From Liopterus haemorrhoidalis (taxonomy: Eukaryota > Arthropoda > Insecta > Coleoptera > Dytiscidae), in the NCBI GenBank assembly GCA_963971575.1, contig OZ020616.1, positions 33,088,306 to 33,152,305 of the forward strand: a stretch of DNA of 64,000 nt, written 5' to 3'. The notes under the pieces are model-generated. The model was not told the origin of the DNA. It searched no databases and was given only the letters and a program-made list of their open reading frames with translations. A program made the translations under genes and the position numbers. Each line of letters starts with the position of its first letter. The first letter of the stretch is position 1. Below, piece by piece: positions 41,284 to 53,165 of the stretch.

Positions 41284-41906
41284 ATTTTCCAAAAAACATA
41301 TACAATATAGTAATACAATTTGAATACCTAACAAAAAGAAATTAAACAAAATAATTATTTACTAATAAATTAGTGAAATAGGAAAAGATCTTGAACAAGG
41401 AGAATATACAGAAATACCATCACAAAAGATACTATGTATCTTGTAGTGATTAACATTGTGTTATAGTAGACCTCAAGATATACATACATATAAATTTATA
41501 TACATTATAACCTAAAAAAAAGCAAACTTTGAATTGAGTGCTCAGCTATTCACACTATTGTTATATATTTAGATACAATAAATATTTAGATACTACGTAT
41601 TGAAGGTAATTTTATTTATCAATGTAGAGGGAGCATTACATAAGAGAAGATTTAATCTGTTTTTGAAATGACAGTTTAGACATTCTAAATAAGTTTGATC
41701 TAATGTTATCAGGAAACGCATGATATATTTTAGGAATTGAGTTAATAAAATTTATATAATCTTTTCTTTTTTTAATTTTAAATGGATTACATAGTCCTTT
41801 AGAAGCATGCCTTGTACTATAATTATGATTTGCAAATTCAAGAGTATCATTTAATTTAGTTTTTAGGATTTTGTAGGTATGACCAAAAAACCCTTATACC
41901 GTCATT

Positions 41907-42013
<107 letters not shown>

Positions 42014-42445
42014 TCGGTAAAAATTGTAGCCAAACGGCTAAACCTAGAGAGTTGAAATTTGGCATGCTTATACAACTCTTTGACCTGCACATAGGAAAAA
42101 TACTAAAACATCTAAAAAACATATCCCTCTAAAAATATAAACAAATATGTGCTAATCGAAAAAAACAATATTTTTTTTAAATTCTGAGTAGGGTATCAAA
42201 TGAAAGCCCTTAGTACGTGGATTAACGATCAAAATTTTATTTTTGCAAAATAAATTATTTTGTTGCGATTTTTGTCAAAATTGTGCAAAAAATTTTATGT
42301 CCCACACCCTGTAGCCCAGATGGTTTGAACAGGAATAGTACAACAGGAATTTTTGATCAGATTATGTTTTCGGAAAATAACGCATTTTTTGTGTTTTTAA
42401 CTAAAATATGTTAACTATTTAATACGTTGTGTAACATACCACATC

Positions 42446-42527
42446 AGTAGCTCTCGTGGCGTGGTTGGATTTGTCGCACGCTTAATAATATAAGAAACTT
42501 GCAAACTAGGGTTCAAATCCTGTTGAT
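42446..42527 (+). other. tRNA-like module in Helentron-like copy 2
   Basis: TGGCGTGGTTGG (42457-42468) is an A-box-like D-arm and GGTTCAAATCC (42510-42520) a near-perfect B box. The 41-base distance fits a tRNA. It lies at the same internal position and in the same orientation as in copies 1 and 3. Confidence 0.68.
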
Positions 42528-42983
42528 TTTATTTTTTGTTTTTTTTTGCATTTTTATTTTGTTTAAATTATTTTGTTAAAATTCTAGTTATTTTTGGTAA
42601 ATGTTGCATTTAATTTTTAAAAGCGTAAATTTAATAACCAGTGGAAAGTGTTGAAATTATAATTTAATTCTATGTTTGACGAAATCAAAGGGCGGGACTT
42701 ATGATGTAAGCAACCAATGGAAACCATAGGTGCAATTTTCAAAATCTTAATGAACTTTGCTATATAAAAAAATTACTGCATATATTTAGAAACTTAAATA
42801 ATGGTGTTAGGCATTCGAATTAAAATTCATAAAAAAATATTTTGACATAAAATTTGTTTTGGCATCCCAAATAATCATCGTTCAGTTACTAAATACCTGC
42901 AAAACCCAGAAATGTGTGAAAATTCACACTTCACATCAATTTTTTCATTAAAAATGTGATTTGAAATATTATATAAATATAAC

Positions 42984-43754
42984 TTAATTATCAAAATTAA
43001 TAATATCAAAAACTCCAATTTCTTCAAATAATTTACTAGACGAATATCTGCGCGGTTTATGCAATATAACTTTGATAATTAATTTTTGTGTAATTTTAAT
43101 TTTGGAAAGAACATTATTAAATGCACCACCCCAAAATAATATTCCATAGCTTAGAACCGACTGAACGAGTCCATAATAAATTAGTTTCAATGTAGAAGTA
43201 TTTAAAACATTTCTTAAATTTTTAAAATCATAAATTAATTTACGTAATTTATTACAGATGTAATCTATATGAATATTCCAGCGTAACAGACTATCAATAT
43301 AAACACCCAGATATTTTATGGAATTAATAATATTAATTTTGTTGTTGCAGTTACATGTTGCAGCCTGGCAACTTGAGTTAGGATAAAATACATTTTGTAT
43401 ATTCGGTAGTGCATTTTTTTGACAATAAAAGGGAACGATATAAGTTTTAGATATATTTAGAGTTAATAAGTTATCATCTAGCCATTCTTTGATTTTGGTT
43501 AAATTACTATTTATATTATTAAATACTTCATTCCAGCTAGAACCACAGACATAGATGACCGTATCATCGGCAAACGATGTTATCAAACCGTCTAATTTTA
43601 AAATAAGTAGGTCATTAATATATACTATGAATAGAAGCGGTCCTAAGCAAGTTCCTTGTGGGACCCCTGTTGTAACATAACCTATATCACTCAGAACACC
43701 ATTTACTGAAGTCATTTGAACTCGTTCGGTAAGATAACTTTCTAATAAATTCAA
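42984..43754 (-). pseudogene. LINE reverse transcriptase, palm to thumb (256 codons open)
   Basis: Longest open LINE frame of the window. It holds motif B (GYVTTGVPQGTCLGPLLFIV), the catalytic FADDT (LDGLITSFADDTVIYVCGSS), WLDDNLLTLNISKTYIVPF and the thumb IKYLGVYIDSLLRWNIHIDY, ending VLSYGILFWGGAFN and FEEIGVFDIINFDN. The style fits the Jockey/CR1 superfamily. Motif A and fingers lie upstream beyond stops, and the C-terminus is displaced by the Helentron-like insertion, so it is a pseudogene although this section is undamaged. Confidence 0.88.
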
Positions 43755-44285
43755 ATTATTACCTCTGAAACCATATTTTTCAAGTTTAGTTAATAGCCGT
43801 TTATGGGCGACAGTATCAAAAGCTTTGGCTTAATCTAGAAAAACTGCGGCCGAATATTTAGACTGATATTTTTATAAATATTTGTTAACAGCTTAGAAAG
43901 TGCATTTTTGGTTGAATAATTAGATCTAAAGCCAAACTATTTAAGGACCCAATATTATATTTTCTTAAAAAAAAATTTTAATTTTAATAATTGTTTCAAA
44001 AATTTTTGAGAATGTCGATACTAAAAAAATTGGACGATAAATAATTACTCATAAGGTTCCTTGCACTGCTATTTTTAGTTTACTAGGGTAATAATATCCA
44101 TTAATTAAACATTTATTAAATATTTTAGACAGGGGAAGAGATATATAATTTTTAATGCATTTAATAGTTTTAGAAGTAAACCCATCATAGCCTGCTGAAT
44201 TACTCAACTTGAGTGAATTAATTGCAGATAGTATATCATCGGGAGTGATCGGACCAAAAAATCATGTTGCAGGATTGTAATTTAT

Positions 44286-46947
44286 TGATATATTTAGTTA
44301 TAATAAAATGACTTAATTTTTTTTAATGCCAAATTTTGGCGACCTAACAAAAAAATATCATGACCTACTCAAATTAGGAAACATCGTGAATAGATTATAA
44401 AAATTTGTAAAATTTCCAAGGATTCGTTACCTTGTGGGAGTGGTAATTTCAGAAATAAAATTTCATTATTATTTAAAATAAAATTATTCAATTAGTTAAA
44501 AAATATTCAAATTATTCAAATATAAAAACTAATCTATTTTAAGATAAACATTCTCAAAGATTAGTTGAGCTATAACATATTTTCTAGTCAAGTGTTAAAA
44601 AAATACGGAGTGAATTTCGCTCGTATATTATATGATTAGTTTGAAAGAACGTTATTGTTTAGATCAAATAGCAATGGTCAAATGTTTATATAGAAGGTGA
44701 TAGGCGACAATATATTTTCAGTAACCTCTATATTTCAGGACCTCGTAGTAATTAGAGTCAAAATTAATTACTTGGGTTTATAATTTATTGGTCATAGAAA
44801 AATAAGTTTATAAAAGGGTTTTGTTGTTAATGCGGAGAGCTGATTATTTTTACAACGACAAAAAAACGGGGTCAGAGATCAGATTTTTATTTTTATGATT
44901 ATGATTTATATTTATTATTTATATTATATGATATGATTATTATTTTATGAAAAGAGTTGGAAAAATCTTGTGAGAGACAAAATGAGTCACGAGTAAACCG
45001 TCGCCGTGTACGGACGAACCTCCAAGCATTTTTGGTAGAGAAACCCGGTAGTTTGTAGTGGGTAAACCAGAAGTAATCTGGAAGTGTTGAGGATAGTTTA
45101 AATGAAATAAACGTACCTCGTTAACGGGTTAAACACCGTGAGTGTTGTGAGGTGTTTAGCGGCTTGTGAGGTGAATACGGTGATTGTGAGGTTTTGTGTT
45201 TGAGTGTATCTCATGGGATTTTACAGCCAGTATTAAATTGTAAGTTCTAATGTAATTAATAACCTTCGATTCTAACTAAACATTAAACGTAGATTAAGTA
45301 AAATGCAGACTTTAATTCAAACACCCTTATTCCTCTCATTAAGAATCTAAGCAACCAACCGGCGGATTCTTTAGGTTTTCAGACTTCAGACTTGATACCG
45401 CTCGCAAGTCTTGGAATCCACTATGTGGAGGGCCTTTCAAAGTAAGTACCATGAAGTACAAATGAAATTATTTAAATTCATTTAGCCAACCTTGACGTTT
45501 CGACCGATTCTAGAAATTTCCCCACAACCAGCCAATTTCAAGTTTAGCATTTAAGATGTTGACTGCCTTCGGTATTATTTGAAAAGGGTCCCTCAGGCCG
45601 CACTATTTTTTTTTTTTAATTAATTGTCTTGGAAATGATGCATTAGAACTATTATACAGTAGAATTACGTATAAGAATTGTATATATGAATTGTATAAGA
45701 ATTGTATAAGAATTACATTTTTTAATTTTGAACACTGTTAAGTCTTTCAATAAAAAAAAAATCGTCGGCTAAGTTGCTACGTGTGTTACTTCACGCCACA
45801 TCAACCATCCTTCCTTAAAAACTACGCTAAACGTGCACTGGTAGCATACACAAGCCCAAAACGAGATTATTATTTGTGTATACAAAATTAAACACGCGGC
45901 GTACTGGACCCAACAAGTGTGTATCAGTTTTGATACACATGGCAGTCAACGTGTTAAAGAATCTATAACAAGTGATATGTAATTCTTCAGCTTTCCTTAC
46001 AATTTAACTATTAGATGAGAACGCGGGCTGTATGTCATTTAAAAGTAGTCAAACGCTTCAAAATACCTAAGATATATGGCATACCTTACATGACTTTATT
46101 TTGGTCATCCGATAAGTTCTCTATTTTTTGTTTTACATATAATTTTTTAAAGGTGTTTTTCTTATTTATTGTCGACAAATCTGCTTTAACATTTCTCATT
46201 AATAAAAGTTGAAAATGCCAGTTTGTAAGGTCTCAACAATTTTACAAATAATATTGCATAGTGATGTTACCATTTGCATAAGTATTGAACCTAGCAAACT
46301 TTTATTATAAATGGTTGGTCCAATGCTAATAAATTTCAGTTTAAAGTAAAACAGGTTTAAATGTCAAGTCGTAGGCATACATATTTTTGTTTGACAATTA
46401 AATTGTTGGTTCTGTATGTTTTCGACAAATTTAAAAGAATGATGACGAACAGTTTGATAAAATTAAACAACATCAATTAAGATATCACCTCAGGCACATT
46501 GATTTCGAAATGGGAATTCAGAATAACGGAAGAAAGAATGGTCAACAGCAATTTTATAATTCATCCGATTACTTTTGGAAATGTAACATAATTAAATTTA
46601 TAGCTAAAATTAGTGAAAACTTTAATTGGTCAATAATTCTAAGCAGGACCTCAAAATTTAATTGATCCTGATGAAAGGTTACATTATCTTTGCAACTGAG
46701 CAACTTGCAAATGAGTTTACATCCAGGATCCAGGGGTCTTTCCCATATTATTTTATTAAACACGTTGATCACTTAATTTGGAAGATTGATTAATAAATTC
46801 ATAGTTATAGTTGTAAGCTACTTACAGTGTTTCATGACCTGCGGACGAATTCGAGTCAGAATGCAATTAATGACAGAGCCTTTTCGAATCATAATTTATT
46901 ATAATTTTAAAAAAGATTTAATCGCTTATGAGTGCAAATAAAGTGCA
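44286..46947. other. No gene identified (2.6 kb)
   Basis: AT-rich. The stretch 44930-45450 has more balanced composition (TGAGGTGTTTAGCGG-type words, CCGTGAGTGTTGTGAGG) and could be part of an LTR or a decayed 5' UTR; no pairs of direct repeats or frames support a call. Frames at 46015-46212 and 46569-46772 are short and unrecognised. Confidence 0.3.
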
Positions 46948-47299
46948 AAAAAGTATAAACAAATATAGGTTCATCGAAAAAAAATATTTTCTTAAGATTC
47001 TGAGTAGGTATCAGATGAAAGCCCTTAAGGTACGTGGATTAACGATCAAAATTTTATTTTTGCAAAATAAATTATATTGACGCGATTTTTGCCAAAAATG
47101 TGCAAAAGATGTTTGTCCCACCCCCTGTAAGCCAGAGGGTGCAACTAAAAATCTGAAACAAATTCTAAGTAACGAACATTGGAGTGAACGGGAATAGCGC
47201 AGGAATTTTTGGTCAGATTATGTTTTCGGAAAATAATGAATTTTTTGTAATTTTTTGTTGACGATGTAAAATATTTAATACGTTATGTAACACAATAAC

Positions 47300-47540
47300 C
47301 AAATAAGCGTTCATAGTCTAATGCAGCGATTCCCAAATTGTGCGCCGCAGCGTCCTGGGGCGCCGTGGCTGGGCTACAGGGGCACCCCGAAGAGATTCCT
47401 CTAACTACGTTACTTAGACCAATGTTTTGACTTGGGGCGCCGTGGCAACATTTCTAATACATTAAGGGCGTCTAATGGTTTTCGTTTCCTAAGCTGTAAA
47501 CTCGGATTCGCTTCCCGGCTGGAGACAATTTTATTTTTTC
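47300..47540 (+). other. tRNA-like module in copy 3, split by a hAT insertion
   Basis: The A-box-like TAGTCTAATGG is cut at 47323 and resumes at 47470 through the 8-bp duplication; the B-box-like GGATTCGCTTCC lies at 47511-47522. Between them is CGTTTCCTAAGC, comparable to the CTTTCTAA arm in copy 1. Confidence 0.6.
47324..47469. mobile_element. Small hAT-type insertion
   Basis: 146 bp bracketed by the exact 8-bp repeat GTCTAATG (47316-47323, 47470-47477). The left end CAGCGATTCCCAAATTGTGC is a typical hAT terminus; the right end (CATTAAGGGC) is not, so a right-end deletion is likely. Contains two GGGGCGCCGTGGC words. Confidence 0.72.
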
Positions 47541-47829
47541 TGTTCTTTTTTGCATTTTTTTATTTTGTCAAATTTCTAGTTATATTTTGACAAATATTGC
47601 ATTTAATTTTGAAAAGCGTAAATTTAATAACCAATGGGAAATGTTGGAATTATAATTTAATTCTATGTTTCAATGTATACAAAATCAGAGAGGCGGAGCA
47701 TATGGCTTAAAACAACCAATGGAAGCCATAAGCGAAATTTTCAAAATCTTAATTATCCTTGCTATGTAAATACTGCACATATTTAAAAACCTAAGGCATT
47801 CGAATTAAAATTAACAAAAAAATATTTTA

Positions 47830-48230
47830 TACTCTATCTCAGAAAGGCTGATAGTAATAAATAATTTTGTCAGGCAGTTACCAGAGACGTGCACATTTTA
47901 AACACGTTTAAATTGGTTTTGTGTATTTCTATATTACTATTTATCATTTTATTAAACGCACGCCTGTGACCATATTTATCATATCATTAAACACACCCCT
48001 GTGACCATATTTTTCCTCAAAATTTTAGGGTCAAGTTTTTATGGTCTATTGTGTTTTACCCTAGTTCGTATTCCCATATAATATGTGCGGTACACTCGGT
48101 TGTTTTTAACAATATTTCGTTTCGAACTATTCATATTTTATCTCTTTTGTTTTGCCGCTTCTGTGTCATAAAACAATAACTTTTTACAAATAATAAATTT
48201 TATTACTATTAGCCTTTCGGAGATAGAGTA
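47830..48230. mobile_element. MITE with TA flanks
   Basis: Inverted ends TACTCTATCTCAGAAAGGCT and the complement of TACTCTATCTCCGAAAGGCT, extending into ATAGTAATAAA, flanked by TA. It interrupts ATATTTTGACATAAAATTTG-like sequence that is continuous in copy 2. Inside, GCCTGTGACCATATTT occurs twice (about 47964 and 47999). Confidence 0.78.
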
Positions 48231-48404
48231 TAATATAAAATTTGTTTTTAAGCTCTTAGATTAAAAGATGATAAATTATTTAAAAAATATCGTTCATTTT
48301 GCCGTGATTACTACAAAACAAAATTTGTCCTACACACTCAGCATTCCTTCACTTATTATATACCTGCAATGTGTGAAAATTCACACTTCACATCAATTTT
48401 TAAG

Positions 48405-49165
48405 AAGGGTAACAAACTTCTAACATCTAATTATCGTCCTATTAGTGTTAGTTCTTCGACACGGAAAATTCTTGAGCGAATTATTGCAACAAAGATATTA
48501 AAATTTCTAGCTGACAACAAAGTTCTTCCAGATGAATAACATGGGTTTCTACCTGGCAGATTAGTAACATCAAATTTATTATACTGCACTAATATCTGGA
48601 CGCAGTTACTTGTTAGATCTGAACCTATTGATGTTATTTACCTTGACTTCAAAGGTGCATTTGATAAAGTCGAAATTGGATTTCTTATGAATAAAATAGG
48701 ACTATGGTATACGAGGTAAAATCTTAAAATTAATTCAAACTTTTCTCTCTGAGTTAGTTTTCCACAGCAGGATTCATAAGTCGTTTTCTAATCGTAGGCC
48801 AGTACTTAGCGGGGTGCCACAGGGTTCTGTGTTGGGATCTTTATTATTATTGATATTTGTAGTGGACCTTTTACAGCATATTCAGTCCTTGAGTTGTATG
48901 TTTGCAGATGACACCAAATTCTTCGGAAATCCGCTAAAGAACAGAGTAGCGATAAAGGAAGTTGCTGAGCAAACTGACTTGGGAGTAGTAGTCACATCCA
49001 AACTGCAGTGGCCCTGTCAAGTGGCTAAAGCAGTTAAGATGGTAAATTGTATAATATTTTTAATATCGAAGTCTTTCTGCGATCCGTCTCCGAATTTACT
49101 TCGTAAATTGTATGTGACCTATGTTCGGCTGCACTTGGAGTTCGCTATTTCCATGTAGTCTCTCT
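48405..49165 (+). pseudogene. LINE reverse transcriptase fragment (CR1/Jockey-like)
   Basis: Plus strand, with several shifts: KKGNKLLTSNYRPISVSSST, RKILERIIATKILKFLADNK (fingers), GFLPGRLVTSNLLY, EPIDVIYLDFKGAFDKV (motif A, about 48625-48670), SGVPQGSVLGSLLLLIFVVD (motif B), LSCMFADDTKFFGNPLK (catalytic FADD, 48890-48940) and DLGVVVTSKLQWPCQ (thumb) up to VTYVRLHLEFAISM. The open part is 48814-49158. It starts right at the end of Helentron-like copy 3, so the 5' part was replaced or displaced. Confidence 0.88.
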
Positions 49166-49336
49166 GAAGGTGGAAAATTTGCCCTACTATCTCCAATCTT
49201 ATTTTTCCACTACTTTCGACCTTTCTAATTAGTTTTATATAGCTTCAATCTACGACAAACTCATTTATGATATCCTTTTGTACAGGATTGCCAATAGGAC
49301 GATAATTAACTATGATAGTTCTGCCCTTTTCTTGTA
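49166..49336. other. Probable eroded LINE 3' continuation
   Basis: About 170 bp between the RT fragment and the mariner left end; residues are too broken for a call. Confidence 0.3.
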
Positions 49337-49576
49337 TACGAGGGTTGCCTTTTATATTTCGGGATTTGAGGTCAAAAACAATTATTGACCAAAAAAAGTG
49401 GCTTTAGTATTTTTCAAAATATTCTCCATGAAGATCAATACACTTTTGCATGCGTTTGAACCAATTTTCGAAGCACTTTTTCCACTCCGATTGAGGCATT
49501 TTCTACTCCGATTGTCAAATTAAGTGGGATCCAAAGCGAACAAATCTGACGGCCAAATGTTCATGCAATAGTGAAT

Positions 49577-50072
49577 GTATGTGTTATTGTATTTTATTGT
49601 ATTTTATTACATTCTATTGTAATCTATTTTATTAATTTTTGATTATTTTTGACAATTTTAAACTTTTTATATTTCGACCTGATAGAATGTAAATTAATAA
49701 TTATCAGCGTTTTATTGTATCTTATTGTGTTTTATATTATTTTATTCTATTATATTTCAATTTAGTAATTTATTTAATTTTTGAGAATTGTTAAAGAAAT
49801 TAATATACTTTTAGACTTGACAGATTGTAATATCAGCGCTCTACTGTGTTTTATTGTGTTTGCTGTATTTTATTGTATTTATTATGTTGTTTCCTACTAT
49901 TTATTTTATACTGTTCTTGTATTTCATTGATATGATAACTTCCATCCCATTCTGTTTCGCACGTAACCAAATATGACTATGCCTATCACATCAATGCATG
50001 CATGTATACCCACACATAATTGTATTTTGTATATGAAGGTTAATAAAATTATTATTATTATTATTATTATTA
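49577..50072 (+). mobile_element. LINE-type 3' UTR insertion with (ATT)n tail
   Basis: AT-rich sequence with many TTTTATTGTATTTTATTGT words, ending TATGAAGGTTAATAAAATTA then ATT repeats (50047-50071). It lies between bases that are adjacent in the other mariner copy (GAATGTAT / TCTGGTTCC). The tail form suggests an RTE-like LINE 3' end. A target duplication is not evident. Confidence 0.6.
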
Positions 50073-50280
50073 TGCTGGTCCCACTAATGCCCAAGGATAC
50101 CTCAATCTCACGATAAGTCATATGACGATCTTGCAGTATCAGTTCACACACAGAATCAATGTTTTCCGGAACAACAACCGATTTTGGACGACCTTCACGA
50201 AATTCGTCCTTAGGCGAACTACGGCCACGATTTGGCAAATCATCGATAAACAGTAATCCTTGATGGTGCTTCATTGTCAA
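49924..50280 (-). pseudogene. mariner transposase N-terminal fragment running into an inserted ATT tract
   Basis: Residues 1-68 are mariner: KDEFREGRPKSVVVPENIDS, then ELILQDRHMTYREIEVSLGI (second helix-turn-helix). After GISGTS the frame enters the (ATT)n tail of the insertion, translated as a run of Ile, and then non-mariner sequence. The upstream first helix-turn-helix is only partly recognisable. Confidence 0.85.
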
Positions 50281-50533
50281 AAGTCGAACTAAGTTGATAG
50301 ATGCACTGTTGTTGAGTTTAATCCACGTCGAATGTTGTAAAAAATAATCGCTCGAAAATGTTCACGATTTAATTTTGTTTTTGGCAGAGATGAATTTTTT
50401 CAAGTTACTGTACACAACACAAATAGCGCTCGTCCGTCAAAACGTTCTGAGTACGTATACCGCTAAAATGTCAAACTTTACGATAGCAGCACTAGTTTAG
50501 CACAACGCCGAAATATAAGAGGCAACCCTCGTA

Positions 50534-51308
50534 TATATATTTAAAAAACGTTATTTCTAATGAGTATTAAATTCCTGCGTGAAATCTACATTTTAAGGCC
50601 TCTTAAAGGAAATTTAAGTTTAGATTAGGGCCTCCTTAGAAAACATGCGTTAAGCACCGCAGTAGCTTAATCCGGCACTGGGAATACCTTCTCTTTCTAT
50701 ATTAAAAACTTTTTGTTTTGTGCCACACAGATTTCCTTTTAGTTTGTAATTCTTATTATAATGATTTATGTGCGATGCTGCTTATTATGTTATGGTGGTA
50801 AAACTGTTTAAAATACCGGTGAGTTTACAAGTCTAATCTATGCAAATATGTGGTAAAAATGCAAAGTGAGAATACAAATACTGTAAGTCATTGTCCTCTC
50901 GCTGGTTCAGCTCGCGTATGAGATTGTTACACTTCGCTACATCTCATTAAGTGTTAAAATGACATGTTCGTCGTAGGATCAAAATTCTAATGACATAACA
51001 GTAGATCTGACGTATTTGTCTAATGGTAAATTATGGTTCATTATTAAGTCATAAATAAATTCTGAAACTAGAACATGATATATATCTTGATTCAATAATC
51101 TAAGATCCAATTTTTAACAAAGGTGGACCACTTCTCTGTCACTGACTACATTTTTGGGAATTGTCCGATTTTAATACTTTTGTGTTTAAACACATTTTAA
51201 AGTACAAGACATAAGGATTGCGAAATATCACACAAGTAAAGAAGTCGGAAAAGTTTAAATCAGTCATTAGTTAAACGTGTCGTTTAAAACGATGGTGTCA
51301 TTTTTTAA
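50534..51308. other. No gene; hAT-type terminus at 50645-50680
   Basis: On the minus strand 50680 downward reads CAGTGCCGGATTAAGCTACT, a hAT-like end without an identifiable partner. The remaining sequence is unassigned. Confidence 0.4.
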
Positions 51309-51310
51309 TA

Positions 51311-51761
51311 CGAGGGTCGTCTCAAAAGTAAGTTACACTTATTTCTTTAATCCGTGTGGTTGGCGGGAAAAGTCTGGAAATTTCAGAGAATTTACGTCTG
51401 GGTGTAGTAGCAGCACTGTAAAATTTCTATGCGCTTGCGTCGATCGATCCAGCAGTCAGGCTCCAGCTACTATGGAGACTCCACTTGCTCCTACCACCGA
51501 TTGCGAAGTTCGTGGTAGTAGCATTTTTATTTTTTACCGTCAAAAAACGAATAACATCACGAAATTCGCAATCGACGGTAGGAGCAAGTGGAGTCTCCAT
51601 AGTGGCTGGAGCCTGACTGCTGGATCGATCGACACACGCGCATAGTAATTTTACAGTGCTGCCACTACACCCAGACGCAAATTCCCTGAGACTCCCAGAT
51701 TTTTCCGCCAACCACACGGATTAAAAAAAAATAGTGTAACTTACTTTTGAGACGACCCTCG
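51311..51761. mobile_element. Palindromic mariner derivative (two 5' ends head to head)
   Basis: Ends CGAGGGTCGTCTCAAAAGTA and its complement with TA on both sides (51309-51310, 51762-51763). The left half read forward and the right half read in reverse are nearly the same sequence over about 200 bp: both strands encode CACVDRSSSQAPATMETPLA followed by APTxDCExR. In the right arm DCEFRDVIRFLTVKNK is clearly the N-terminus of a mariner transposase. So the element is two copies of the 5' end joined near 51530, not a normal deletion product. Confidence 0.88.
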
Positions 51762-51763
51762 TA

Positions 51764-51968
51764 TATAATAGAACCTTCATATATCGAAGTCCATGGATCC
51801 AGAAGAAAAAGATGTATAGAAATTACATATATTTGTACATACCTGAAAACGCACATTAATATAAATATAAACCAAATTAAGATTAAAGGACACAAATAAC
51901 GAAAAAAATACACAGGAATTTATTTAAAAAATTTATTATATAAAGAACATACCTTACCTTGACAGCTC
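51764..51968. other. No gene identified
   Basis: AT-rich spacer before a (TA)n tract. Confidence 0.35.
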
Positions 51969-51969
51969 G

Positions 51970-52051
<82 letters not shown>
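51970..52051. repeat. (TA)n microsatellite
   Basis: About 80 bases of pure TA. Confidence 0.97.
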
Positions 52052-52053
<2 letters not shown>

Positions 52054-52834
52054 TTCGTCGAAGCAAAAGTGTCTATTTTTGCTTTCATCGGCAACGTTTT
52101 GTCCAACCTAGTCCGACTATAGTCTCCTTTTGATTGTGACGTCAAAAGTAACAGCCGTTTCACAACATGGCACGTGTTGTTGCATTTGAACTGCTGTCAA
52201 AAGTGTCGGTCTGAAATGAATATCTCCGAGCGACTAATGAAAATTAACCAGAAAAACTTTTATATTCATCCATTCATAGACAGAACTACCAAATACTATC
52301 GTTGTTTTATTTCTATCATCCTTAGAACATGGTTCGGAAACTTTTGACGCCTACCTCGTACTTCGAAAAACTGAGAAACTCAACAAAAGAACAAGATAGG
52401 GATTTTTTTATTTACATGTCCTTTTTTGAATTCTCTATACTTTACAGTACAGAGATAGTACAAATTTCAACCCTCCTCAATTAGTTTTTTGGCCACAATG
52501 TCTACAGTAGAAATAGAGAGAGACATACAGAGACACATGTGTGATGATAAAACATTTACTTGGTTACACCTACGAAATCCTAACAAAAAATACTTAACCA
52601 GTTATAATTCTTCCAATATCTTTTCATTTATTTTTTCTGCTTCCTTTTTTATTTATTTTTTTTTTTACATTAAAGTAGTACGGCATAAATGTGGGGTTGC
52701 AACTTTTATAGGTACCAGTTATTAGAGGTAATATAAGTTAAAAGTTAGTAACTATAAATAATTCTAGATAAACATTTATTTTTGTACAAGATTACTTTAA
52801 AAAAGTGCAGTTTTTACATCACAACCGTAAATCT
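52052..52834. other. No gene identified
   Basis: A 78-codon plus-strand frame (52489-52725) has an N-terminal polar part and a hydrophobic, Phe-rich stretch with no family resemblance. Nothing else seen. Confidence 0.35.
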
Positions 52835-52842
52835 GTTATTAT

Positions 52843-53157
52843 TAGAGACCGGTAAAAATATGCAACGGTACTTTTGCCACAGGCGTGCTATTTTAAACTT
52901 TATTTTAACAAAAAAACAACAAAAAACAAAAGAATAAAACACTTGTACCGCAATGAATTCTTATCTTAATAACGACACCTCATTATTTTGGGATTATATC
53001 CGAAATAGGTACTTCCGGACACTCCTTTGCCATTGGTCAGTTTTTGATAAGATATTAAATTTTTATACGCTACACTATTTGTCAGCAGGGCACATGTGCC
53101 GCTTTTTATCGAAAAACACCTAACTAAAGTACCGTTGCATATTTTTGCCGGACTCTA
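52843..53157. mobile_element. hAT-like MITE
   Basis: Inverted ends TAGAGACCGGTAAAAATATG and the complement of TAGAGTCCGGCAAAAATATG, similar over more than 30 bp (through CAACGGTACTTT). Exact 8-bp duplication GTTATTAT at 52835-52842 and 53158-53165. 315 bp, non-coding. Confidence 0.9.
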
Positions 53158-53165
53158 GTTATTAT

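Larger units (their letters stand above)
46948..48404 (+). mobile_element. Helentron/DINE-like element, copy 3 (5' truncated, two nested insertions)
   Basis: Aligns by eye with 42125-42945: GGTATCAGATGAAAGCCC, TTAACGATCAAAATTTTATT, TTTTCGGAAAATAATG, the tRNA-like module, AAAGCGTAAATTTAATAACC, and the final hairpin (AATGTGTGAAAATTCACACT) with CATCAATTTTT. The 5' part with the GTCT array is missing. A 146-bp hAT-type insertion (47324-47469) splits the tRNA-like module and a 401-bp MITE (47830-48230) sits further right. LINE sequence (48405-) follows at once. Confidence 0.75.
49339..50531 (-). mobile_element. mariner element (same family as 12376), deleted and interrupted
   Basis: Ends CGAGGGTTGCCTTTTATATT and the complement (AAGAGGCAACCCTCG) with TA at 49337-49338 and 50532-50533. 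The minus-strand transposase N-terminal half is open at 50073-50280 (DEFREGRPKSVVVPENIDSV, HMTYREIEVSLGISGTS). An AT-rich LINE-like insertion (about 49577-50072) follows, then HEHLAVR-like residues and a broken C-terminus (49430-49560). The catalytic region is deleted, as in the copy at 12376-12694, so the two derive from a shared defective type. Confidence 0.88.

Noticed and set aside
44930..45450. Possible LTR of a retrotransposon
   Set aside because: No second copy, no TG...CA boundaries with duplication, no primer-binding site that I could support.
51277..51717. Two overlapping frames on opposite strands with the same peptide, suggesting a bidirectional gene
   Set aside because: Explained by the palindromic mariner arms.
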